Positions 26,283-35,700 of a stretch of 35,979 bases of DNA are shown one piece after another. Below the pieces are notes generated by a model. The model had not been told where the DNA came from. It was given only the letters and a program-made list of their open reading frames with translations, and ran no database searches. This DNA comes from Paracoccaceae bacterium (GTDB lineage: Bacteria; Pseudomonadota; Alphaproteobacteria; Rhodobacterales; Rhodobacteraceae): positions 1 through 35,979 of the forward strand of contig CANIKY010000025.1 of assembly GCA_947468085.1 (NCBI GenBank). The letters are read 5' to 3'. Position 1 is the first letter of the stretch. Each line of letters opens with the position of its first letter. The position numbers and the translations under genes are program-made.

Positions 26283-27550
26283 CGGTTGCTCTGCGCCGTG
26301 ATGACCAGATCGCCAGCGGTCAACGGGCCTTCCAGAACTTGGGTCGTGTCACCATCGGTGACGCCGGTTTTCACGGCAATGCGGATGGGTTCACCGTCTT
26401 TCAGGATATAAAGGTCGCGAAAACCCTCTTTGGTCACGGCATTGGTCTTGCTGGTGTTCGGTCGGTTGCGATCCCCCGGTGACCCACCAGAGAAAAGCAT
26501 GCCTAAAAGGCCCGAACTGCGGCGCGTGGCGGCAGGCGCCACAGGTGGGGAATAGCGAAGGGCGGCATTGGGCACTGCCAGCACATCCGTGACCTCCTCC
26601 ACCGTCACATCGGCCGAGGCGGTCATGCCGGGACGCAGGCGCAGGTCGGAATTGTCGATGGCAAGGATGGTTGGATAGGTCACGATGCCATCGACAGTCT
26701 GCGGGGCGAAATGCATCTGCGACACCTTTGCCGGGAAGCTTTGCCCCAGATAGGCATCAACATTAAAGGCGGCAGAATTGCCGACCTGCACCTTGCCAAT
26801 ATCGGCCTCGTCCACGTCGATCTGCAACTCCATCTGGCCCAGATCATGCGCCAGGGTGAAAAGAACCACCGTGGTGGTGGAAGCAGAGACGGTCTGGCCC
26901 AGATCGGCCTTGAGGTCCAACACCATGCCGTCGATCGGTGCCACGATGACGGCCTTATTGATGTTGGTCTGGCTCAGCTTCACATCGGACTCGGCCACCT
27001 GCACATTGGCAAGGGCCGAGGCAAGGCCCGCATTCGCCCGGCGCTTGGCGGTTTTGGCCACGGCCAGTTCCTCGTTCGAGTTCAAGCCCTTGTCATGGAT
27101 CTTCTGGGTGCGGTCGAGGGTGGCAATGGCGGCCTCCTGTGTGGCCAGCGCATCCTCGACCTCGGCCTTGCGGGCCAAGAGCATGGCCAGATCGCGCGCC
27201 AACTCCGCCTCCAGCGAGGAGGTGTCGAGTCGGGCCAGAACCTGACCCTTGGAGACGGTGTCATTGACCGCGACATCCACCTCGGAGATCGTGCCCGAGA
27301 TGAGGGAACCGACATCAACCTGCTGGATCGGCTGCACGGTACCCACGGCAGTCACAGTCACGGTGATGTCGGCGGGTTTTACCTCAGTCGTGGTATAGCG
27401 GATCACGGCGGTGGCGGTGGTGCGGGTCTGCAAATAGCCATAACCGCCGACCGCGAGGGCTAGGATCAGCAAAGGCCAGACAATCCGCCCCCGCAGCCGG
27501 AAACGCTTGCGGCGCCGTGTGATCGCCTCGACCGTGATCGTATCCGCCAT
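26279..27550 (-). CDS. periplasmic adaptor (membrane fusion) protein, MacA type
   Basis: A 423-residue HlyD/MacA-family adaptor that would join the MacB-like permease to an outer-membrane channel. A basic cytoplasmic stretch precedes the single N-terminal anchor (IVWPLLILALAVGGYGYL). The lipoyl half-motifs are seen as VDVGSLISGTISEVDVAVNDTV and AVIVAPIDGMVLDLKADLGQ, flanking a long coiled-coil hairpin (about 105-190). Beta-barrel and membrane-proximal domains follow. It is the first gene of the operon; no TolC-like gene is present, so the outer-membrane partner must be encoded elsewhere. Confidence 0.92.
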   Translation of the reverse strand: MADTITVEAITRRRKRFRLRGRIVWPLLILALAVGGYGYLQTRTTATAVIRYTTTEVKPADITVTVTAVGTVQPIQQVDVGSLISGTISEVDVAVNDTVSKGQVLARLDTSSLEAELARDLAMLLARKAEVEDALATQEAAIATLDRTQKIHDKGLNSNEELAVAKTAKRRANAGLASALANVQVAESDVKLSQTNINKAVIVAPIDGMVLDLKADLGQTVSASTTTVVLFTLAHDLGQMELQIDVDEADIGKVQVGNSAAFNVDAYLGQSFPAKVSQMHFAPQTVDGIVTYPTILAIDNSDLRLRPGMTASADVTVEEVTDVLAVPNAALRYSPPVAPAATRRSSGLLGMLFSGGSPGDRNRPNTSKTNAVTKEGFRDLYILKDGEPIRIAVKTGVTDGDTTQVLEGPLTAGDLVITAQSNR

Positions 27551-27841
27551 CGAAAGTCCTTTTCATCTCTGGGCACAATCTGGCCCGAACCGCGTGAGGT
27601 TTCAACGCCAAAGCCGCTGATTTCCGTCCGTGCCGTCCAGCATCACAGGAAAGTGGCGCACAACATCGGCCAATGGCCCATCCTAGCTTTGCCCTTTCGC
27701 ATTGGCCAAAATATCCCACCGTTGGGCTCTTTTAGAACGAAATTCTTGTGCGGATGCGGGCGGTAGCTTGGGGCGTGTTGACGTTTGAGGGTTCCCAAAA
27801 CAGGATTTGAGTGATCCAAGGTTCCCAAATGGGAGGCTACC
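27551..27841. other. intergenic region upstream of the MacA-like gene
   Basis: No gene is supported. It should hold the promoter of the reverse-strand export operon. A ten-base direct repeat GGTTCCCAAA occurs at 27790-27799 and 27820-27829, 30 bases apart, just before the transposase relic. The second copy is part of a TCCCA-AA-TGGGA palindrome (27823-27834). These could be remains of the insertion-sequence end or an operator. Confidence 0.4.
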
Positions 27842-28200
27842 TTGATCCGCACGATACTGACTGACGCCCAATGAGAAATCGTCGACCCATACTGTTTTGG
27901 TCGAAAATGTGACCCCAGCCGTACCGTGCTGGACCCACTGTTGTTCGTGGCGGCCCTGCTGTGGACCGCGCAGACAGATTGTCCTTGGTGCGACCTTACA
28001 GCGGAGTTTGGTGGCTGGAACACGGTTTTCAAACGCTTCCGCAGATGGGTCAAAGCGGACGCGTTCTACTATATGTTCAGCGCACTAGCCGAGGACGTCG
28101 ACTCCGAAGACGCCATGATCGACGGCACCATCACCAAAGTCCACCGTCATGAACAGGGCACAAAAGGGGGACTCAAAGCCAGCCCTGTGCCGCACGGGCC
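27842..28200 (+). pseudogene. IS5-family (IS427-type) transposase, N-terminal relic
   Basis: From a TTG at 27842 the frame reads IRTILTDAQ, a TGA at 27872 where the family has Trp, then EIVDPYCFGRKCDPSRTV and FVAALLWTAQTDCPWCDL. Next come AEFGGWNTVFKRFRRWVKAD and MIDGTITKVHRH, the DDE-domain start with its first Asp. This matches orfA of IS427-group elements. A slippery CAAAAGGGGG at 28161-28170 sits where such elements shift frame, and the other frame reads GTQSQ as in orfB. Similarity fades soon after. The in-frame stop and missing remainder make it inactive. A GTG at 27926 opens a longer frame by chance. Confidence 0.7.
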
Positions 28201-28301
28201 GCTGGGGGCGGTGTTGGAATCGGTATCATTGGCCAAGCTGACCCTCACAGAGCTGTCCCTTATCATGGGCTTGGTGGACCCCTTCCGCCGCACGTTGGAG
28301 A

Positions 28302-29375
28302 TCACGGAATTGGAGGCTCGTCTGGCAGCATTTCAGGCGCAACCGAGATCATTCGGTTGATCTCTTTGCCTTTGGTGCCGATGACCTTGGCGTTGCGGAT
28401 GCCGGACAAGAACGCCACGTCGAAGAGTTCATCGATAACACCCTCAATGCGCACCCATTCGACAATAGCACCGGTGCGGGTGTCGATCACCAGCAGGCCG
28501 GTGCGGGCATCGGCATCATGAGCGCGCAGCGCATCGTCCAGTGCTAGCCCTGCGAAGGTGCGGTTCTCTCTGGCGCGAGAGATGCCAATCACGGCGTAGG
28601 GGCCAGCAAAGGTAAGGCCACGGGCATAGCCGGGGCAGAAGGTCAGCGGGTTGAACTGGCCGTCCTCAACCCAGCCAAAGTCGCCGGTGCCCGAGTTCAA
28701 AAGCCAAAGCTTGCCACCGTGCATGCGCGGCGAATGCGGCATCGAAAGACCTGAGGCCACCACCTCGCCCGAGGCCACGTCAATCACCACACCCCCATCG
28801 GTGCGGCGGTCGCGCCAGCCATCAACCACATCCGACCGCGACACGCAGGTCACATAGCGTGGCTGCCCCGCCTCCATCGCAAGACCGTTGAGATGGCAGC
28901 AATCCTCTGGCGCCATTTTTTTAATGAAGGGCGGCTGCCACAGCGGGCGGAAACTATGGCCCTGTGCCGTGGTGGCAAGGCAGTTGAACAGGGTGTTGGC
29001 AAAGATGGGCTGGCCATCCGCGCCCAGGCCCACGTCATGGATGTCGATGTCGCCGGTGATCCACGTCTGGTGGGGGGCAAAGACGGCATCGTTTTCGCCC
29101 TCGGTGGCGTTGGGGGGCAAAAGGTTGTCAAAGCGGTAAAGCTGCACTTCGGTTGCCAGATACAGCGTGCGGACGTTGTGCGCTACGGTCAGCCCCATGC
29201 TGCGCGGAAAGGTGCGTTCCGACACCGATAGGGTGCCATCTGCCTTACGACCCAGAAAGAACACCTTGTTGCCCTGATAGGTCGTAAAAGCCAGCGATCC
29301 GCCCACCAAATCCAGCCAAGACGTAAATCCGCGCGATGTCGTTAGAGTGAACAGTGGCACACGATCGTCGGGCAT
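28302..29375 (-). CDS. TIGR03032 family protein
   Basis: A 357-residue protein of the TIGR03032 (DUF4915) family, whose function is not established. Family-typical blocks are IDIHDVGLGADGQPIFANTLFNC, APEDCCHLNGLAMEAGQPRYVT, SDVVDGWRDRRTDGG, GLSMPHSPRMHGGKLWLLNSGTGDFG and PGYARGLTFAGPYAVIGISRARE. The repeating strand pattern suggests a beta-propeller (inferred). No signal peptide is seen. AAGGA lies about eight bases before the ATG. It is divergent from the giant FG-GAP/RTX gene across 380 bases, and its 3' end abuts debris of an insertion sequence. Confidence 0.85.
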   Translation of the reverse strand: MPDDRVPLFTLTTSRGFTSWLDLVGGSLAFTTYQGNKVFFLGRKADGTLSVSERTFPRSMGLTVAHNVRTLYLATEVQLYRFDNLLPPNATEGENDAVFAPHQTWITGDIDIHDVGLGADGQPIFANTLFNCLATTAQGHSFRPLWQPPFIKKMAPEDCCHLNGLAMEAGQPRYVTCVSRSDVVDGWRDRRTDGGVVIDVASGEVVASGLSMPHSPRMHGGKLWLLNSGTGDFGWVEDGQFNPLTFCPGYARGLTFAGPYAVIGISRARENRTFAGLALDDALRAHDADARTGLLVIDTRTGAIVEWVRIEGVIDELFDVAFLSGIRNAKVIGTKGKEINRMISVAPEMLPDEPPIP

Positions 29376-29755
29376 GACGGCAATTCCTTATATCATGGTA
29401 GCAAAATTGGTCAACTTTTGAGTGTCTGACGGGCTTTGCGCCGACAGTCAACTTGGGGCAGGCTTGGGCTTTGAAGAAGTCGGGGTGGCTAAAGTGGGGG
29501 GGCGCTGATCGGCTTGTGATTTGGGGCCAGTCTGCTGCGGAAATACAATAAAGACATGGGGTTAAACTTAAAATCCCGAACAGGTTGGTTGCGGCAAAGG
29601 GCGGGCTCTGTGTCTATAGAGCAACATGCACAGACTAAACGCCACCAACTGCAAGATCTTTATTGACCCAAACATCTTAAGCGCCATCTTACCCCCTGAA
29701 TTGAACGTTTAAATCCCTACGTTCAAAGGTCGAGTGTACTTTGGAGCGTAAAGTT
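29376..29755. other. divergent intergenic region between the TIGR03032 and giant repeat genes
   Basis: No gene is supported in this 380-base stretch. It should hold promoters for both flanking genes. The middle has an AT-richer tract around 29540-29580, and a perfect dyad lies near the right end (described separately). A GGAG ribosome site at 29743-29746 serves the giant ORF. Confidence 0.5.
29701..29726. promoter_or_regulatory. perfect dyad upstream of the giant repeat gene
   Basis: TTGAACGT at 29701-29708 and ACGTTCAA at 29719-29726 form an eight-pair perfect inverted repeat with a ten-base spacer, ending 29 bases before the start codon. Its position suits either an operator for a dimeric regulator or a leader-RNA hairpin just above the ribosome site. 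The regulator is unknown. Confidence 0.45.
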
Positions 29756-32700
29756 ATGACACAACAAAAAATCATCAATCTTGGCACACTGGCCGCGACC
29801 AAAGGCTTTAAAATTCAAGGTGACGCTAACTTTGACGCCGCCGGTCGGAGTGTTTCTGACGCCGGTGATGTCAATGGGGATGGAATTGCCGACCTGATTG
29901 TTGGGGCGCACGAGCACGATGGCACGGCCGGCAACAATTCAGGGGCCGCCTATGTTGTTTATGGCAGCAATGGCGGGCCATCAGCGACTATTGATCTTGG
30001 CGATCTTCAACCCAACCAAGGGTTCAGCATTCTTGGTGCAGATGCATATGGTCTTGCAGGTTCCAGTGTTTCATCTGCGGGTGACGTGAACGGCGATGGC
30101 ATTGACGACCTGATTGTTGGGGCGCCGGATTACGACCAAGATTGGGTGTATACGGGTGCCTCTTATGTTGTTTATGGCACGCTGGGCGGGCCATCGGCGG
30201 ACATCGACCTTGGCGATCTTCAACCCGCCCAAGGGTTCAAGATTAAGGGTGCCGCAGATTTTGATAAGGCAGGGACCAGTGTTTCTTCTGCCGGCGACGT
30301 CAACGGCGACGGTGTCGCCGACCTGATTGTTGGGGCAAGGAAAAACGACACAAGTGGTGTCGATTCGGGTGCCGCCTATGTTGTTTATGGCGCAACGGGT
30401 TTCACACGCGGTGACGTTGACCTTGCTGATATGTCTGACGACGAAGGCTACAAAATCGCAGGTTCTTCACAATTCGATGAGGCAGGCGGCAGTGTTTCGT
30501 CTGCGGGCGATATCAATGGCGACGGGATCGATGATTTCATTGTGGGCGCGTCTAAGGCAGACGTGGATGGAAACGAGAATGCTGGGGCTGCCTATGTCAT
30601 CTACGGCACAAAAGACCTTACGCATGACAACATTGACCTTGTCGCGCTGACACAGGCCCAAGGCTTTGTCATTAAGGGTGCCGCCAGTTACGATCGTGCA
30701 GGGATGAGTGTTTCTTCTGCGGGTGACATCAACGGCGACGGGGTCGATGATCTGATTGTCGGCGCTTCGTCGAATGGAGCGGGCGGCTACTATGCCGGTG
30801 CGGCCTATGTGATTTATGGCGCAAAAGGCACCACACAGGCCAACATTGACCTTGCCGAATTGTGGCCGGAGCAAGGCTTCACAATTATAGGTGCCAATGA
30901 ATATGATTCAGCAGGTATCAGTGTTTCATCGGCAGGCGACGTCAACGGCGACGGGGTCGATGATCTGATTGTCGGCGCTTCGTCGAATGGAGCGGGCGGC
31001 TACTATGCCGGTGCGGCCTATGTTATTTATGGGTCAAAAGAAATCACCCGTGGGAATATTGACCTTGGGGCGCTGACCGCCCGCGAGGGATTTATCCTTC
31101 AGGGGGCTTCTGAATATAACTACGCGGGTATCAGTGTTTCTGCCGCTGGCGATGTTAACGGCGACGGGGTCGATGATATTGTTGTTGGCGCTTCTGGAAA
31201 CAGCGTTGACGGTTCCTATGCCGGTGCGGCCTATGTCGTTTACGGCACAAAAGATATCGACCTAGCCGCCCTGACCCCGACCCAAGGGTTTAAAATTCAA
31301 GGGGCCGCAGACTATGATAATGCTGGCAACAGTGTTTCTTCTGCGGGGGATGTTAATGGCGACGGGATCGATGACGTTATTGTCGGAACGGGTGACCCTG
31401 TTGGCACCGTTTATGTCGTTTATGGCACAACAGATGCCACACGGGATGACCTTGTTATTAGCAATCTAACCCCAAGCCAAGGGTTCGTTGTTCAGGGTAC
31501 CATTGCCATTATCATAAAGGCCGCGTCTGCCGCTGGCGACATTAACGGGGATGGCGCAGATGACCTTGTCGTTGCGTCGACTGGTTTCGATGCGCTTGAT
31601 CGCGACAATTCGGGGGCTGCCTTTGTCATTTACGGCACGACAGGCGGGTCACATAATAACATTAACCTTGGCACCCTGACGTCAGACCAAGGGTTCTCGA
31701 TTATCGGTGGCGCACCATTTGATTTTATCGGCGACAGTGTTTCCGCTGCCGGTGACGTCAACAGGGACGGTATCGATGACCTGATTGTCGGGGCGACCTC
31801 TATTAACGACGACGCAGGGGCTGCCTATGTGATCTATGGTTCATCCGCCAGCGGCGACATTGACCTTGGCAATCTGACCGCAACCCAAGGCTTCAGCCTT
31901 TTCGGTGCCTCATCCGACGATGACGCAGGTACCAGCGTGTCTTCCGCCGGTGATGTCAACGGGGACGGGATCGACGACCTGATTGTCGGGGCGCCAGGCT
32001 ACGGCGGGGATTCAGGTGCCGCCTATGTTGTTTACGGATCAAGCGGGGTCATCCCGTCTGTCATAAACCTTGGCACGATGAATCTAAGCCAAGGCTTTGC
32101 CATCACGGACATGTCCGCTGTTGGTGACGTAGGTGAATCTGTTTCATCTGCGGGTGATGTCAACGGCGATGGTCTTGACGACCTTATCATTGGGGCCCCT
32201 TTTGTTGGCTTCGGCTTTTTCGATAGCCAATTGGGTTTTGGTGCGACGGGCGCAGCCTATGTTATCTACGGCAAACAGGGTGGGGCCGGCGCGGACATCG
32301 ATCTTGGTGCCATGTTGCCAGGGCAGGGTTTCACGCTGCTGGGGACCTTGCCCGATTTTGCAGGAATTAGTGTTTCTGCGGCGGGCGATGTGAACGGGGA
32401 TGGGATCGATGACATCCTTATTGGCACGTTATATCACTCAGGTGACAACGGTTACGCCGGCGCGGCCTATGTTGTTTATGGCACGGATGGCCCTAGGGAC
32501 GCTGTCGTTGACCTTGGCGCACTAACCGCACGCGAGGGCTTCACCATTTCGGGTGAAGCGGACGGTGATGCTGCGGGTGGTCGTGTTTCTGCTGCGGGTG
32601 ACGTGAACGGCGACGGGGTCGATGACCTGATTGTCGGGGCTTCTTCGAATGACGAGGGCGCTGAGGATGCAGGGGCGGCCTATGTTATTTACGGCGTAAA

Positions 32701-35700
32701 ATCCATCCCGAACGAGATTGACCTGACCGCCCTGAAACCGCGCGAAGGGTTCACCATCACAGGTGCGGCAGCAGGGGATAGGGCCGGTTTTAGTGTGTCT
32801 TCTGCGGGCGATGTCAACGGGGACGGGATTGATGACTTTATCGTCGGGGCTAAAGATGCAAACTATGATATAGGGGCCGCCTATGTCGTTTATGGCACAA
32901 CGGGGTCGACACATGCGGACATTGACCTTGGCGAACTGACGTCAGGCCAAGGGTTCACCATTCATGGCGCCACCGGTGGTGATCGTGCAGGCATCAGTGT
33001 TTCGTCTGCAGGTGACATCAACGGGGACGGTATCGATGACCTGATTGTCGGGGCGTATCGGAATGATGCAGGGGGTGACAATTCAGGGGCGGCCTATGTT
33101 ATCTTCGGCTCTTCAACCGAACCCTCACTTGGCAATGTTAACCTTGATGCGCTGACGCCGAGCCAAGGGTTTGCCATTACCGGCGCTGCCAACTGGGATG
33201 TGTTAGGCATTAGTGTTTCTGCTGCGGGCGACGTGAACGGGGATGGGGTCGATGATCTGATTGTTGGGGCTTCGGAAAATGATGCAGGCGCCGACAATGC
33301 GGGGGCGGCCTATGTTATCTATGGTTCAACCGAACCCTTTATTGGCCCCGTTAGCGTTGCGGGGCTGTCGCAGAACCAAGGCTTCACCATTAAGGGTGCC
33401 GGTGAATATGATTATGCAGGCGACAGCGTTTCTGCAGCCGGTGACATCAACGGCGACGGCTACGACGACCTGATCATCGGGGCAAAATACGCCGCAGACG
33501 GAAGCGGCAACTATGTGGGTGCGGCTTATGTCATTTACGGCGCGAGCCAAAACTTGCCAGCTGTCATTGACCTTGAAATTCTGCTCCCAAGCCAAGGGTT
33601 TGTTATGCGGGGCGCAGCCGATGATGACCAAGCAGGCCATAGTGTTTCTGCTGCGGGCGATGTCAACGGGGATGGTATCGACGACCTGATTGTTGGGGCG
33701 CGGAGAAATGACGCGGGTGGTATCGACGCAGGTGCAGCCTATGTCATTTATGGCACATCGGGCGCCACACGGGCGAACATTGACCTTGGCGAACTGACGT
33801 CTAACCAAGGGTTTGTCATCAAGGGCACAGCCTTTGCGGAAAGGGCAGGCACCAGTGTTTCTGCTGCGGGCGATGTCAACGGGGACGGTATCGACGATCT
33901 GATCGTTGGGGCCCCACGCCTCGACTATGCGACCAACAGCCGAGGGGCCGCCTATGTCATTTACGGCACGACTGGACCCAGAGAAGATGTCATCGATCTA
34001 GGCTCTCTCACCGCAAACGAAGGCTTCATCGCGCAGGGTGCGGCCGTTTATTTCTCGAATGGCCCCAGTGTGTCTGCTGCGGGCGATGTCAACGGGGACG
34101 GGTATGACGACCTGATCATCGGGGCGGCCTACAGCGACGTCGGCGGTACTAATGCAGGGGCGGCCTATGTTATTTACGGCCAAGGTCTGCCAAGCGCTGG
34201 CCCCGTTGCGCTGGAACTCAACGGCACGGCAGACGGCGAGACACTGACGGGCGGCGAACTTGACGATACGCTGAACGGGCTTGGCGGCAATGACACGCTG
34301 GATGGCGGCGCTGGCGATGACACGCTGGACGGCGGCACTGGGAATGACAGCCTGACGGGCGGCGCTGGCAATGACACCCTGTCTGGTGGGACTGGTGATG
34401 ACAACTTAGATGGTGGCTCAGGCGATGACAACTTAGATGGCGGCTCGGGCAATGACTCCCTATACGGCGGTATTGGTAATGACGCCTTTTACGTTGATAG
34501 CGTTAATGACGTGGTCTCAGATTCGGGCGGGAATGATTTTGTCCTAAGCTCAATTACCTATACGCTTTTGGCAGGTTTTGAGAACCTGACCCTAACGAGT
34601 GGCATTATTGATGGGATAGGCAACGCTTCTAATAACGTGATGACGGGTAGCAGTGGTGCCAACAGTTTGTCTGGCCTTGATAGCAATGACTTGCTGAACG
34701 GAAACGACGGCAATGACACGCTGGACGGCGGTACTGGGGACGATCTGCTGGACGGCGGTGCTGGGGACGATGCGCTGACTGGTGGGGACGGCATTGACAC
34801 GGCCACCTACGCATCGGCTGGAAGTGCGGTATCGCTAGACCTGCAGCTAACATCTGCCCAGACAACAGGTGGAGCTGGCACAGATACGCTTGTCAGCATC
34901 GAAAACCTGATCGGCTCTGGTTACAATGACAGTTTGGCCGGCGATAACAACGCGAACACGCTGGACGGCGGGGCTGGCAATGACACGCTGGATGGCGGTG
35001 CGGGTGATGACAGTCTTGGCGGCAGCGATGGCATTGACACGGCCACCTACTCATCGGCTGGAAGTGCGGTATCGGTAGATCTGCAGCTAACATCTGCCCA
35101 GAATACGGGCGGTGCTGGCACAGATGCGCTTGTCAGCATCGAAAACCTGATCGGCTCTGGTTACGATGACAGTTTGACAGGCGATAACAACGCAAACACG
35201 CTTTCTGGTAAGAATGGCAATGACTCGATCTTTGGTCGCGATGGCAATGACACACTGGATGGCGGTGACGGCAATGACCAACTCGAAGGTAACAAAGATA
35301 ATGACTTGCTGAATGGCGGTGACGGCGATGACACCTTGGATGGTGGGCTAAACGACGACACGCTCTTTGGCGGGGACGGCGATGACAGCTTAGATGCTGG
35401 AGGCCACAAAAACGTTCTTTACGGCGGCAACGGCAATGACATTCTGTTCAACTATAACGATGATGACACGCTCTACGGCGGTTCTGGCGATGATGCGTTC
35501 TATGGCAACATAGGCGATGATCTCTTGGCCGGAGATGACGGCAATGATACCGCCATCTACAGTAAAGGCGGGAGTGCGGTATTCGTAAGCCTTTCGCAAA
35601 CATCCGCCCAGAATACCGGTGGTGGTGGCACGGATACGCTTGTCAGCATCGAAAACCTGATCGGCTCTGACTACAGTGATGGTTTGACGGGCGACGGCAC

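Noticed and set aside
24368-27550. The MacA/MacB-like operon as the type I exporter of the giant RTX protein
   Set aside because: The permease is FtsX/MacB-like and the ATPase is LolD-like; a type I RTX exporter needs an HlyB-type fused ATPase-permease, which is absent here.
24214-28200. The two transposase scraps as halves of one insertion sequence split by the MacAB-like operon
   Set aside because: The left scrap matches a 'WKRWTGYHRRS..KMHCFK' type of IS5-family end, while the right scrap matches IS427-type orfA; they appear to belong to different subgroups.
27926-28360. A 144-codon complete protein starting at GTG 27926
   Set aside because: The family match begins upstream at 27842 across an in-frame TGA, and the C-terminal part is an out-of-frame read past the slippery site and into the 3' end of the opposing gene.
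29800-34180. Regular ~210-base repeats as a possible CRISPR or satellite array
   Set aside because: The repeats are in frame, diverged mainly at codon level and encode FG-GAP units; no short identical repeats with unique spacers are present.
34174-35409. Proline/serine-rich reverse-strand frames in the RTX region
   Set aside because: They are the antisense of the GGxGND repeats; their periodicity comes from the forward-strand repeat.
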